Assembly: GCA_040222235.1 (NCBI GenBank) | Contig: JAVKDO010000149.1 | Location: forward strand, 1 to 64,000 | DNA from: UBA6059 sp040222235 | GTDB lineage: Bacteria; Bacteroidota; Bacteroidia; Cytophagales; Cyclobacteriaceae | Reading direction: 5' to 3' | Length of the DNA: 64,000 nt | Part shown: positions 7,791 through 19,700 of the stretch, one piece after another | How the letters are laid out: each line of letters opens with the position of its first letter | How positions within the stretch are numbered: position 1 is the first letter of the stretch | The notes under the pieces: generated by a model | What the model was told of the DNA's origin: nothing | What the model saw: only the letters and a program-made list of their open reading frames with translations | Databases searched by the model: none | Program-made: the position numbers and the translations under genes

Positions 7791-9260
7791 CTAAAGGTTA
7801 TTGTACTTTTTAGAAAAGATCAAATAGAGTAGTCCAATATTAATGGTAGTGATCAGAAAAAGTGACGGTAAACCACCCAGGTTTGAGAGCATTTTGATAC
7901 CCTCAATGCCGGCCATGTTGATCATGATAAAGGCAACTGCCCCTATGGTGATACCCCAAATCACCTTGATAATGGTTGGCGGTGTGGGGGCATCTGGTGA
8001 AATGCCTGTCGAGCTGATGCCTCCCATCGCCTCAGTATTGGAGTCTGCGGCAGTCACGTAGGAGAGAAAAGCAGTGATTAAAAAGAGAGGTGCAATGATA
8101 TAGCGCAGTGGCAATGCTTCGAATATGCGGTAGATCACGGACTCAGGCCCCTGGGTTTGAAGTACATGGAGAAGACCAAGGTGGCTTGTAAGCTCAAAGT
8201 CAAGTGTCATGCCACCGAACACGCTCATCCATATCATACCGAAGAGGGACGGGAGTATCCAGTTGAATATCAGAAACTGCCTTACCGTGTACCCGTATGC
8301 TAATCGACCTAGGAACAATGCTGTGATAGGTGCCCATGCGAGCCAGTTGGCCCAATTGAAGGAGGTCCAGCTTTTAGGCCAGGGGTCATCAGGATGGAGT
8401 ATGGAAACAAGGCTCATTTCCGGTAGGGAGGTCAGATAGCTATAAAGACCGACGACCATATACTTGAGTATTGCCAAGGTCGGACCAAAGGCCAGTGCAA
8501 ACAAGGCAAGCACAATGAAGATCCTGGCATTGATGTCGGACAGTAGACGGATACCCTTCATCAATCCAGAAATAGCCGAAATGATGAAAGCTCCCACTAT
8601 CAGTAGGGTGATCAAGAGCTGCAACCAGTTGCTTTCATATCCAGTAAGGTTTTTAATACCACCGGATAACGTAAGAATGCCTGCTCCGAGAGAAGCCGCC
8701 ATCCCAGCTACCAGCGCGTATAAGCAGATGCCATCGATGAAGCTGGCAAGGCGAGGCTGATTGGCATTTCTGATAAGAGGAAAGAGCGTAGAGTGTAAGC
8801 TGAAGCTTCTTCGTTGATTGTAAAATGCCAGTGCAAACATCAGCGCCGGAACACTGTATATCGCATAGGGGGTGAAAGTCCAATGTAGAAACAGGTAGCC
8901 CATGGCTTTATTGGCGGCCTCTTGTGATCCAGCCTCGGCTCCACCGAAAGACGGAGGGGAGGAGAGGTGAAACAATGGCTCTGCAGTACCCCAAAAGATG
9001 ATACCCGTGGCGATTGTTGTACATAGCACAATCGAAAACCATCGCCATTTGGTCAGAAAGGGTTGTGCATCTAATCCACCAATCTTCAGATTTCCGATAG
9101 GGTGAAAACTCATGAATAAGCAGGTCAGCAGCATGAGTGTAGTTCCGGCACTAAACAGCCAACCGAAGTTATCAAGGATAAAACTGTTGATGCTGACAGT
9201 GGTAGCAAGAAACTCACTGCTGTCTGCAATACTGTAGATCAATGCCGCTAGCAGCAGCAC
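7791..9260 (-). CDS. BCCT-family (betaine/carnitine/choline-type) transporter
   Basis: 489 residues from a GTG at 9260, with about 12 membrane segments. Family marks include IFWGTAEPLFHLSSPP (the W-AEPL-H-PP motif) and a tryptophan-containing core segment (WANWLAWAPITALFLGRLAYG) in the position of the BCCT signature. These symporters import quaternary-ammonium osmolytes with Na+ or H+. It is more divergent from well-known BetP/OpuD sequences than usual, so the substrate is uncertain. The start is problematic: the same frame stays open upstream to about 9358 with plausible N-terminal residues (NSPNFLKTLSAKLRHQVFWP) but has no ATG there, so the true start is either a rare codon or has been lost. 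Divergent from the nitrilase gene. Confidence 0.85.
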   Translation of the reverse strand: MLLLAALIYSIADSSEFLATTVSINSFILDNFGWLFSAGTTLMLLTCLFMSFHPIGNLKIGGLDAQPFLTKWRWFSIVLCTTIATGIIFWGTAEPLFHLSSPPSFGGAEAGSQEAANKAMGYLFLHWTFTPYAIYSVPALMFALAFYNQRRSFSLHSTLFPLIRNANQPRLASFIDGICLYALVAGMAASLGAGILTLSGGIKNLTGYESNWLQLLITLLIVGAFIISAISGLMKGIRLLSDINARIFIVLALFALAFGPTLAILKYMVVGLYSYLTSLPEMSLVSILHPDDPWPKSWTSFNWANWLAWAPITALFLGRLAYGYTVRQFLIFNWILPSLFGMIWMSVFGGMTLDFELTSHLGLLHVLQTQGPESVIYRIFEALPLRYIIAPLFLITAFLSYVTAADSNTEAMGGISSTGISPDAPTPPTIIKVIWGITIGAVAFIMINMAGIEGIKMLSNLGGLPSLFLITTINIGLLYLIFSKKYNNL

Positions 9261-9461
9261 AAACGGCGGCCAGAAAACCTGGTGCCTGAGCTTGGCTGAG
9301 AGGGTCTTAAGAAAGTTGGGTGAATTGGAGATACAGTTCCGCTTAGATGAATCAGAAAATTAGCCTTTAGATGTGTGAGGTCAAAATCCATCAGGCAGTA
9401 GGTCGCGTCCGCAACCATGGCATGTGCTATCAATTCTGTATTTTTCCAAAAACGAATCATT

Positions 9462-10331
9462 ATGCGCGTTTCGCTTATTCAGGATTCCCCGGTGCTGTTT
9501 GATATGGCAGCCACCCTCGACAAGGTCAGATCACTAGCGTCCAAAGCAGCCAAAGAGCAGCCTGATTTGATGCTGTTTCCGGAGGCATTCATTCCCGCCT
9601 ATCCAAGAGGACTGACATTTGGTACAGTGGTTGGCAGTCGGAGTGAAGCAGGTCGGGAGACCTGGCTGAAGTATTGGAAGAACTGCATCCAGGTACCGAG
9701 CCCCGAGACGACAATCCTTGGAGAAGTGGCCAAGGCACATAGCGTCTACCTCGTCATTGGCGTAGTAGAGCGAGGTGATACAGGCACGTTGTATTGTACT
9801 ATCCTCTATTTTGACCCTACCGGGAAGCTGATCGGAAAGCATCGCAAACTCAAACCTACGGCAGCAGAGCGAGTGATCTGGGGAGAAGGTGATGGAGATG
9901 ACTTGGATGTTTATGATACTCCTATCGGAAAATTGGGAGGGTTGGTTTGCTGGGAGAACTATATGCCGCATCCAAGAATGAAGCTCTATGAACAAGGCAT
10001 AGAGATCTACTGCGCACCTACTGCAGATCATCGAGATACTTGGCAGCATACGATGAGGCATATCGCCCTTGAGGGTCGGTGCTTTGTACTAGGCTGCAAC
10101 CAGTATGTGGAGAAGTCTGATTATCCTGAACTGCCTGGAGAGGACTACTCAGCTTTCCCTGAGATCATGAGCAAAGGTGGTAGCGTCATTGTCGATCCTT
10201 TAGGTAATGTGGTCGCTGGGCCATTATTTGATGAGCGCGGCATCCTCACCGCGGATCTTGATATGGATCTTATTGCCAAAGGCAAGATAGACTTTGATGT
10301 GGCAGGGCATTATTTGAGGAAAGACATTTAG
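9462..10331 (+). CDS. Nitrilase (carbon-nitrogen hydrolase superfamily)
   Basis: 289 residues from the ATG at 9462, chosen because the protein then starts MRVSLIQDSPVLFD as nitrilases do. The catalytic triad is visible: Glu41 in LFPEAF, Lys129 in GKHRKLKPT, and Cys163 in GGLVCWENYMP. The CWEN context and the following HPRMKLYEQGIEIYCAPTAD and HIALEGRCFVLGCNQ belong to the true nitrilase branch (EC 3.5.5.1), which converts nitriles to acids and ammonia, rather than to amidases. Cytoplasmic, no signal peptide. It is divergent from the transporter gene; a shared role is possible but unproven. Natural substrate unknown. Confidence 0.9.
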   Translation: MRVSLIQDSPVLFDMAATLDKVRSLASKAAKEQPDLMLFPEAFIPAYPRGLTFGTVVGSRSEAGRETWLKYWKNCIQVPSPETTILGEVAKAHSVYLVIGVVERGDTGTLYCTILYFDPTGKLIGKHRKLKPTAAERVIWGEGDGDDLDVYDTPIGKLGGLVCWENYMPHPRMKLYEQGIEIYCAPTADHRDTWQHTMRHIALEGRCFVLGCNQYVEKSDYPELPGEDYSAFPEIMSKGGSVIVDPLGNVVAGPLFDERGILTADLDMDLIAKGKIDFDVAGHYLRKDI

Positions 10332-10487
10332 TAGTTGAGAGTTGACAATTGAGAGTTGATAATGCGTGTATGTACCCTTATAGATTATTCATAACCCCGC
10401 CTCCCTATGGTGTCGTCACCATCGGGCTGCTTCAATCGAAAGTTAGCCAGTCAAAAACATCTGAGATGGTGAAGATATTTTAATGAA

Positions 10488-10967
10488 ATGAAGACTCAGC
10501 AAATCGACTTCAATACCACGCGCTACTTCCCCGGGACGTTTATTTTCCTGGGTGCGTTATTGTTCGTCTGCGGACTTGTGGCTCTGACCAAATCCGTCGC
10601 ATTAGGGCTACTACTCTTTCTCATTTCAGCTTTTCTGTTAACTACTACCTACGGTATGACCATCGACATGGAACAAAAGCGGTATCATGACTATCTCTGG
10701 ATGCTCGGTTACAAAAAAGGAAAATGGCACAGCTTCGAGCGTGTCGATTACTTCTTCATCAAGAAGCGGAATGCCAGTCAGACCATGCATATGAAGTCGA
10801 TCACCAATACAGTTCATAAGCCGGTCTATGACGGCTATTTGCGTTTCTCGGAGGAGGATAAAGTCTTCATTGCAACGTATGAAAAGAAAAGTAAGCTGCT
10901 GGCCAAACTAAAGCGGATGGCCAAGCAGCTTGAGGTAGAAATTGTGGATTATGATCAACGCACATGA
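10488..10967 (+). CDS. Two-helix membrane protein, hypothetical
   Basis: 159 residues. Two adjacent transmembrane segments (FPGTFIFLGALLFVCGLVAL and VALGLLLFLISAFLLTTTYG, about residues 14-56) form a hairpin, followed by a soluble basic tail of about 100 residues that may resemble a PH-like fold (FERVDYFFIKKRN, GYLRFSEEDKVFIATYEKK). Function unknown. Convergent with the cadherin-repeat gene, 12 bp apart. The 156-bp stretch upstream contains the direct repeat GAGAGTTGA and no gene. Confidence 0.7.
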   Translation: MKTQQIDFNTTRYFPGTFIFLGALLFVCGLVALTKSVALGLLLFLISAFLLTTTYGMTIDMEQKRYHDYLWMLGYKKGKWHSFERVDYFFIKKRNASQTMHMKSITNTVHKPVYDGYLRFSEEDKVFIATYEKKSKLLAKLKRMAKQLEVEIVDYDQRT

Positions 10968-10979
10968 TCACTCTCCTGA

Positions 10980-13700
10980 TTAATTCTTAATGAATTTGTG
11001 ATAATAGAAATAGTCCTCGTGGCGTAGCTCCAAGAGGTAGGTTCCTCTAACCAATCCAGAGACATTGATGCCTCCTGATTCAAGCACTCTTGGATAAAGA
11101 ATTATCCTTCCTGATAAATCTCTCACAGCCGCTTCCCATCGCTGTAATTTTTCGTCTGATGGCAGATCTATTTTCAATACAGTTATTGCTGGATTTGGAT
11201 AAACTGAAACATTGGCTTTGAATTTATCTACAGCAGTTACTCTAGCCATGGAAACTTCGAGCACGTTGGTTGCCGATAGGCCCGCTCGATCGGTGGCCTG
11301 GATATGCAAGTCATAACTGGGCAAATCAATCTCATCGGGAGGCGTGATACTAATGGTATTATCCTCAGGCATAAAGAGGATCCATGAAGGTAGTAGAGAT
11401 GACCCATTTAAGGTCACAGATATCGTTAGTTCATCACCTTGATCTTCATCTAAAAACATATCATCAGGAATGCTGATGACCATCTGTTGACGGCTTAACA
11501 CATCGATATTACTTAAGGGATTTACCAATCGTGGAGGTTCATTTTGATCGAGTACGTCTATATCAATTGTTTTGGATAGCGTGAGCCCTGCCTGGTCAAC
11601 GACAACCACGCTGATTGTATATTTTGATTGGGTTTCAAAATCAAATGTATTAATGGAATTAACAAATCCATTGTCATCAATAATGAATTGCGCATTGTCT
11701 AGTTCTGATGCCGGAAGAGAAAACGAGTGGCTATCACTAAAGTCAGGATCAGCCACTAGGAGACTCCCCACTATGCCTCCGTTCAATGCGTTTTCTTTGA
11801 TTGTGTTGTTGTTGAGGATAATGTCTTCAGGTGCTTCATTGACATCCGACACTTCAATAACCAGTCGGTTAGTCGTAGATAACTCACTTTCATGTTCACC
11901 AAGTACGTCGATGATGTATTCTGGCTTCAACTCAAAGTCCAATGCGTTGAGCAGAACAAGTTGGTCGCCGACTATTTCGAAAAAGCTATTGTCATTGGTG
12001 CCTTCAATGAACGAATAAGACATTTGGGAAGGGGCTGCATCCTTGACAAGGAACTGACCGATTTGGAAGCCGATGGTATCACTCTCCTGCACTTTTTGAT
12101 TGGTCAATGATAAGTCTGAGGGACTATCATTCACATCGAGTATGTTGATGATCAATCCTTTTTCTATGGCACCTAGTAGCGGGTCTGTAGCCTTGACTCG
12201 GATCATGAGCTCTTTTTTAGTGTCAGAGCTTTGTGAAGCTCTTACCAGCAATTGGCTACCCGAGATATAGACCAGGCTGTTATCCCTGGCACTATCCCCT
12301 TCCACAAGACCGAAATAATGATTATCCGAGACATCCTGATCTACGGCCGAAATCTCACTAATCACGGAACCAAAAGGCAGCTTCTCAAGTACAGCATCTG
12401 TGCTTAGCAGAATGTCGGTAGGATGATCATTTTCATCAGTAGCCAGAAGTTTGAATGTCTTTGAGATTGGATGCTGTGCCCGATCTTCGACTTTAATCCT
12501 GATTCTATACTCTTGTTTTGATTCAAAATCGATCGGCTTTAGGCTGATCAGTTTATTATCTTCAATTGCGAAGTAGTCGTGATCTTCAAAAGTGGAGAGA
12601 AGTGTATAGGTAAATCGATCTGTAAGGTCAGGGTCCTCCGTTGACAAAGTAGCTATTTCAGCTCCAATAGTATTAGTCTCACCGAAGGTCAGCGTACTCA
12701 AATTAAAATCTTCTGGTGGTTCATTAACATTGCCAATATTGATGATAGCCGTCTTCTCGAAAGTATTAGATGCTTCATCAGACACTTGAAGCCTTATGGA
12801 GTACTCTCGTTTAGATTCATAATTAAAGGATTGTGCTGCAAGAAGCTCATTTCCTGAAATACGAAAAGCATTGTTACTGTTGTCCCCTTCACCTGCCACA
12901 AGTGAAAAGGTATGATCAGCATCATCATCTTCCGCAGTGAGTTCACCTATGAGCGCTGATGCTGAAGTATTCTCCTGGATGAACTGATTTGACAGTAGTA
13001 TGTCAGTCGGAGTGAGGTTGGCATAAACTACATGGACTGTGTATTCCTTACGCTGCTGCTCGTCTTCGGACAAGACTGTATAGATCACAGACTCAGTGAA
13101 GTCATTGGTAGTAACGCCGCTTTCCTGAGGTTGGTCGCTAATAGTCACAGTTGCACCTTCCGAGACGGCAAAAGAAGCTGTCAATTCCGATAGGTCGATC
13201 CCATAAGTGACAGGTGCTACTACCTCATTCGTAGAGATCGTGGAATTGCCAATGGTTTCAGGAAAGGAGAAAGCTTCTATAATGGTCTGATCATTCAATG
13301 TCAGATTAGACCAGACATAAGGGCTGCCGGGATCTCCGACTAAGCCATTGACTTGAAAGTCAAGAGTTGTCACTACGTCAAACTCCTGATCTGCGCTGGC
13401 ATCATAAAGCTTGAAGTTGATTTGCTCATTGCTCGTATTGCTGTACACGATCATGAAGGCTAAATATCTGTCTATGTCTTCCTGATAGGAGAGATGAGAT
13501 ACACCGCGGACTTCACCATTTACGAAAGCGGCCAATATATCGTCAGTATCTATAGACTCTGTTTTGTCTGTGAAAATAGCACCAACGATTACCATGGAGT
13601 TGCTAAATGCCGGTGAGTTGACCGCCCAATCGGGTGCGTCAGCCATTGCCACATTGACTGAGAGTAGGAGTGTTAAAAAGAAGGTTGTAAGATTTTTCAT
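10980..13700 (-). CDS. Cadherin-repeat surface protein with T9SS sorting domain
   Basis: 906 residues from the ATG at 13700, chosen because it begins a good signal peptide (MKNLTTFFLTLLLSVNVAMA). An N-terminal module (about 22-135, with ILAAFVNGEVRGVSHLSY) is homologous to one in the giant protein encoded just upstream (RVAAFVNGEIRGDANLIY). About six cadherin-like repeats follow, each with the pattern PTDILLSN, then VGxLxAxD, then FxIxxNxL and a final DVNEPP-type calcium-binding link. The end is a type A T9SS sorting domain (VYPNPAITVLKIDL to YYHKFIKN). It is expected to be exported, cleaved and anchored or released at the cell surface, with Ca2+-dependent adhesion as the likely role. Third gene of the operon. 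Confidence 0.9.
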   Translation of the reverse strand: MKNLTTFFLTLLLSVNVAMADAPDWAVNSPAFSNSMVIVGAIFTDKTESIDTDDILAAFVNGEVRGVSHLSYQEDIDRYLAFMIVYSNTSNEQINFKLYDASADQEFDVVTTLDFQVNGLVGDPGSPYVWSNLTLNDQTIIEAFSFPETIGNSTISTNEVVAPVTYGIDLSELTASFAVSEGATVTISDQPQESGVTTNDFTESVIYTVLSEDEQQRKEYTVHVVYANLTPTDILLSNQFIQENTSASALIGELTAEDDDADHTFSLVAGEGDNSNNAFRISGNELLAAQSFNYESKREYSIRLQVSDEASNTFEKTAIINIGNVNEPPEDFNLSTLTFGETNTIGAEIATLSTEDPDLTDRFTYTLLSTFEDHDYFAIEDNKLISLKPIDFESKQEYRIRIKVEDRAQHPISKTFKLLATDENDHPTDILLSTDAVLEKLPFGSVISEISAVDQDVSDNHYFGLVEGDSARDNSLVYISGSQLLVRASQSSDTKKELMIRVKATDPLLGAIEKGLIINILDVNDSPSDLSLTNQKVQESDTIGFQIGQFLVKDAAPSQMSYSFIEGTNDNSFFEIVGDQLVLLNALDFELKPEYIIDVLGEHESELSTTNRLVIEVSDVNEAPEDIILNNNTIKENALNGGIVGSLLVADPDFSDSHSFSLPASELDNAQFIIDDNGFVNSINTFDFETQSKYTISVVVVDQAGLTLSKTIDIDVLDQNEPPRLVNPLSNIDVLSRQQMVISIPDDMFLDEDQGDELTISVTLNGSSLLPSWILFMPEDNTISITPPDEIDLPSYDLHIQATDRAGLSATNVLEVSMARVTAVDKFKANVSVYPNPAITVLKIDLPSDEKLQRWEAAVRDLSGRIILYPRVLESGGINVSGLVRGTYLLELRHEDYFYYHKFIKN

Positions 13701-13733
13701 TTTGCCAAATAGGTTTAGTTGGAACATGTAGTT

Positions 13734-13761
13734 GGACCACCCTACCGAAGTAGGATGGCCC
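13734..13761 (-). promoter_or_regulatory. UUCG-capped intercistronic RNA hairpin
   Basis: On the minus strand the transcript between the giant LamG gene and the cadherin gene reads GGGCCATCCTAC, then TTCG, then GTAGGGTGGTCC. That is a 12-bp stem with two G-U pairs closed by the very stable C(UUCG)G tetraloop. No U-tract follows, so it is more likely an RNA-stability or processing element setting the ratio of the two proteins than a terminator. Confidence 0.65.
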
Positions 13762-13771
13762 TCTACAACCT

Positions 13772-16700
13772 TTATTTTTTGATGATTTTGAAGTCATAGT
13801 AGCGCTGATCGAGCATCACTCTGATGATGTACAGACCAGACTGAAGACCTAAACGATCACTTCTAAGTACCGCAGACCACTTGTTGCTCTGGTCGATGAC
13901 CTGTAGCCTACCAAGCGTCTGACCAGTCAGGTTGACCAAGGTTATTTCCGGTAGGGTCTCAGAGGTCTTGGGTAGCTCTATTGTCAACTCATCCGAGAAT
14001 GGGTTGGGGTAGACCGCCATATCCAAAGAAGTCTCAAGTCCATCGCCCATTTTCAGCGCGACTGGACTAGCCATTGATCCGAGATGCTGCTCCTGATTAA
14101 AGACTACCTGACCGTCGAGCGAGAAGGTCTCACCGGTCGATGGATCTAGTGCTTCAAAACTGATTGTTTCTGCATTTTGATTACCATAAATGGTGATGAA
14201 GTAGAGAGGACCATGCTCACCAATGCTGATCGGTTCGATAACTCCTCTCACTTCCTGGCCATACCTAGCTACTAAAGTATGTCCATCCTCAAGTCCCTCG
14301 ATTGCCGCAATGACAGACATGTTGTTGGGATATTTAAACCTGTTCAGCTCATCAAACTGGGTAATCAGGTTTGGCTCATATGCCATCCTTCCCGATAGGA
14401 AGGTCGACTCTGGGTATCGGAAAATTCCCGCTTTGGTAGAGCTAAACAAGTACCCTTTGCCTGGCTCTAGGTTTCTGAGACTACCTATCCATCCGATACC
14501 CTCCTGATAGATTGAGAATGCAAACTGACTCTTGATCACATCTCCATGACTTGGATTAAAGAAGGCAAAGGCCTCATTTAAGGTCATGTTAAACCGTGGT
14601 GTAAATCCAATCCAGTTCCAGCCTTCAGAAATGGCTAGTTCAGTAGATGCTGGTATAGGATTACCAATCAACTCAATGCTTCCGGGATTGGTGAGCTTGA
14701 AGAGGTACATCGCACCATCCTTAAGTCCACCATTGTCGCTAATACTACCCAGCCAGCCAATCTCATTAGTATAGACGTCTACCTTATCCTGTCCTTTGAT
14801 CTGATCGCCTGTTTCAGCATCGATATTTGCCATCAAGGCATCAACATCTGCCAGTACAGACGAACCAAGATTAAAGGAGATCCAGTTCCATCCAGTTCTG
14901 AAATTCACTTCCTGTACATTGGTATTTCCGGCGATGATCAAATCAGGATCGGCAGGACTTCCTTGCACTTCATTTGCCACAAAAGATATTTGCGGTAGCG
15001 CCTGTCGGTACTCCACTCCAGCGCTGGCATCCCAAACCCTCAGTTCAATCGCCTCTCCAGACTCTACATTGCTGTAGATATCGAGATAGACTGTGTAGAG
15101 GTCGAATGCTTCAAGATAGATGAGGTTAGCATCACCACGAATCTCACCATTGACGAATGCCGCAACTCTGTCATTCACATCTGTCGAGATGATATTCTCC
15201 ACCTCCAGCTGAGCGATGAAATTCATCGAATACTGGAAGCCGAATGGGTCGGTATCCCAATCAGGTGCTGGAGAGAATACCTGCAGATCAAGGATCAGCT
15301 TCTCATCAAACCCAAAGTCTGAGCTGAGGTAGATATCCTCAAGATAATACCCCGTATTGAGACCTTCATCTACCGTGAATGTGATGGTCTGCGAGGATAC
15401 TGGTGCAAGCACGCCGCTCGAAGGCGATGCAGTGAGCCACTGGGGTAAGTTGTCAATGGTAAAGCTCTCTTCTGTACCGCCCAGGTTGAACACATCCATA
15501 GTGAAGCTGAAAGGCTCGTAGACCTGCTTTTGTGCGATTACTTGATCATCCTCCCATTTGAGCTGATTCCTATCAATAAAGGCAGTCCAGGTGACAGGTG
15601 AGGCCATTCTGTTTTCATACAGATCCTGGATTTCCCTAACGGTAATCTCAAGTGTTGTTTGCTCAATCAACGGTGCGAAAATACTGGCCGGGGTAATAAT
15701 GATCTGATCATCATTGACTACCCAGTCAAAGTCGATTTTTTCGACAGGTCGAGCATCTTTGATATTGGGCGTGTCATCAGAAAAATCTGCTCCGCCAGAC
15801 GGAGTGGATGCACCTCCATTGATACCATTAATGATAGGGTTGATCCATTGATCCTCCAATGTACTGTTCATAATCTGGATACCATTGACCGTTTCATAGT
15901 ACTCAAAAGGATAATAACCGACCAAGCCAATCTCATCCCCATTGAGTCGAGAATTGATGTCCAGGTTAATCTGTTTGGTTTTTTTACTCATGTTCCAGAC
16001 CCTGAATTCATCAATATTACCAGGGAAATGTTGATCATAAGTAGTGATCACGCTGGAAGTCTTGTAGCCTCTGGCTCCAATCCACATACTAGTGCCTGAT
16101 AGGCCACCAAAATTGCTTGCAACCATGGTCGCCTTCTGCTGGCCATCCACGAATAGGTTGGCATTGGACTGGCGGGATAGGGTAAAGGCAAAATGGTGCC
16201 AGTTCTCATCCAGATAGTCACCCACCGCACTCATTTTCGTGCCATTGTGGAGGTAGTACAGTTCGCCACTCTCATCAAAGCCAATGGACAGACTGTTGGC
16301 CGGGTCATTAAACTCATCCAAACCATCCCCACGTCCACTTGAAAACATTACAGTATTTGCTTGAGCAGCACCTTTGAACCAAAACTCAATGGTGTAGTCC
16401 ATTTCATCGGTGATCACGACAGTACTTCCAGTGTTGAGTGTCAATAGATCATCCACGCCATCAAAGGCATAGGCATTGCCTTTTGGAGAAACCTCCCATT
16501 CGGCGAAGAGTAACGCATGTCTAAACCTGGCTTTGTCAAATGCTTTATTGCCAATGGCTTCATTCATAGGCCAGTAGCCGACTAGCCCGACTTCTGAGCC
16601 AGTCAAAGAAGCGTTCATTTTAGCAAACACATCGCCTTGTGATTTGGTCTGTGTCCAGATGCGTAACTCGTGCATGTTGCCATCGAGCTCGCTACCTGCC

Positions 16701-19700
16701 GTAAATTGTGATTTGCCTAGCGTGATCGCTCCCTCTCCGGAGAAACTCCCTGATACAGAAGCCTGTGCGATTATCGGCTGACCATTTTTGTGCAAGGTCA
16801 ACTCATTGTCCTGTGCAGTATACACTATAGCGTAGTGCGACCATTCTTCGTCAGGGTAGGGGAGAATCGACGTGGTACGCTGACCTCCTGCATTGACGAA
16901 GAATCTACTGTCAGCAGCAAACCCAAACTCTAGTGCATCGGAAGCCGAATGACCTTTGGAGAAGAGGACTTGTTCTTTGGCAAAGTTCCTTCTGTTGACC
17001 CAGAATTCAATGGTAAACGAGCGGTTGGCAAGGTTTAATCCATCTTCAATTTTCACATAGTCATTGTCACCATCAAAGTTGACACTCGCGCTATGCCTAA
17101 TCTCAGCAGAGTTAAGTACACCTTGGATGGAGAAATTGAAGGGTGTTAATAGGCCAGCTTCAATGGTCTCATCGAACTGAAGCTTGATCTCATCATTAGC
17201 TGAGAGTACACCATCCGCGGGCTGAGGAGCACCAAAAACTAATGGTCTTTTAGTGTCTTTGATTCCGGTATGGGTCAAAGAGGGTGTTTCTGCCGTCTGA
17301 CCAGGCGCTATCTCGCATACTGAAACTACCCTGATGTCGAAACGGCGATCGGGTAGGTCGCTCATATCCCATGGATAGGAAGTGCTGCCTGTTTCACTGA
17401 TCCATGCCTTCGGCTCATCAAGCAAGTCATACTCTTCTTGCGTGACCAATCTAGGATTGTAAAAAATCATATTGGTCAGCCACTGGGAACTACTGACAGC
17501 TTTGTATTGGAATTTCACATACTCAAACTGCTCGTTTTGTAGGTCATAATCGTCAAATATGATATTCTGTATTTCTTCGGGTACGGTATTGGTGTTAACC
17601 ACCCACAGGTCAACTGGAGCGACCAGGTTGATATCAGAGCAACCGGGTTGGAAGTACACCGAGAACGACTGTGAGTCTTTGATTTTGCTATCACACTGAG
17701 AGCTAAGAGTCAGGATGATATCCTCATAGTCGTTGATATCATCTGATCCCTTGTTTACCTTCAATATCTTTGACACTGTAGTGCCTGCCGGAACCAATAT
17801 ACCTCTACCATCCCCTGTCAGTACTGACCCATCGATAGAAAGGATGGCGCCATTGAAATTGGACTGATCATTGACTTTAAGGTTGTAGAATATATCAGTT
17901 TCACTCTCGGAGTTATTCTTCAATTCCAACAGTATTTCTGCTGCCCGATTAGAGGGTACATTGGCCACCTGAGGGTTGACAATAGTGATCTCTGGCTTCT
18001 CAACCTGTACGGTTGCGAAGTTGAGAATGTGCTCTCCTGGTTCGAAATATTCTGTGATTGACTCTCCTTCGTAGGGACAACTGGAGACACCAGCTCTGGT
18101 GACAAAGACAGGTCCGAAACCATCCTCAGGTGTTTTGATATCTATGGAGTAGTAGTCTGCAGTGCTTCCCGACTTTTGTCCATCTGCTAAGGTATAGCTG
18201 TAGGTAGTGGAGTTTGCGACAGTTGAACTTCCTCCTACTTTAGCCCCCATTTGCACACTTTGGGAGATGTTGATCTCAGAGCCAATGCCAGATATTTTAA
18301 CACCAACTTTTGTAGCCATACTGGCAGTAATGCCCACATTGAAATCAAAGGAAGATGATGAAGAGGAAGTAATACTTTCTGAACTCGAATAGGATGTACC
18401 CCCGTCAAAGGAAATATTTTCCCGCAATTGGGCATTCACTTTTGCTCTTTCATTGTTTTCAAGAGTTGTTTTCCATCCTTCAATTTGCTTATTGTAATAA
18501 GCGACCGTATCGGATACCAAGGCCGGATCATACCCGTCAGGGATGATGATGCTATAGCTGGGACCAACCCCAATATCGACAGTGGCATCATCACTCCAGT
18601 GGAGAATGCTGTAATTGGCACTCCCAAAGCGGTCGTCTTCAGCTGAGACAAGTGATAGATAAATAACCTCGTCATCAGCTGTTACACTTTCAGGACTTTC
18701 AGAATACGATAGTATACTATTCCTTATTTCAATCAAATTGGGAATAAGTGTATTCTCAATATGTGATTGCGTATAGATAAACATGGTGCCGAACTCAGGA
18801 TTAAGTCTTAGACCTGTCCTTGGAGCAAGTTTAAAATCACCATTTTGGATCCCGTCACATAAGCCGCCTGCGCATTCTTGTGACGTTAACGGAACTGGCT
18901 GTAGGGATACTGCTTCTCCATAGACTATGTTGGTTGAGTGACCCACGAAAACATCTCCTGGAGCATTCACAAAGCTGGCCGCAGAACTTGTAGACCAGCG
19001 CTTGGTCGAAGTAAGTGTATTTACCTCCTGTCCACTTTGAGAATAGCTGGTATTTAAAGAAAGCCCAAGACTTACATCTGCTGTGACCTTGTTTTCATTC
19101 ATCACACCGGCTCCAATTCCCGTCCACATGGTAATTTTAGGGCCGAGGGACAACTTAGCGTTAACGGCAGATGTACTGCTAATATTAGATCCCCAATTAA
19201 CAGTTCGCGTTGCGGTACTACCCTTTTCCAGATATGCGTAGCTTCCTGAGCCCGGAGGATCACGCAATATCGTAATGATCTGATTTGGGCCAGTGGTGAC
19301 AAAATTATTTCCTTGGGGTACACCACCGAAGACAATAGCTCTTAATTCATCATTCTCTCTCCAGACAGTACGTATATTGGCGTTCTCACCGGTCACTGCT
19401 ATCAATGATAGTGGTCTTGTAAAGCTTAATTGAGGATCCGTTATGTTTTTGTTAAATTCTGGAAATCCTGCGCCGAATGAGTAAGTGGCTTTACCACTGT
19501 CGTCAAGCTCCAACGTTTCTACTTCGGCGTTGATGCCAAAGTCATTGACAATTTCGATTTTACCATCCTTGACGGGTACTCGATTAGTGCGGTTTGCGTA
19601 TCTGGGGTCATTAGTTGGAATATCTGTATTCACATATTCTTCGAATACACTGATAAACATCCTATAGCGACTTTGCTGGAAGAAGACAGGGTGTCCGAAG

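Noticed and set aside
10332..10487. GAGAGTTGA repeats as an attachment site
   Set aside because: Short direct repeats common in intergenic DNA of this group; no integrase or tRNA nearby.
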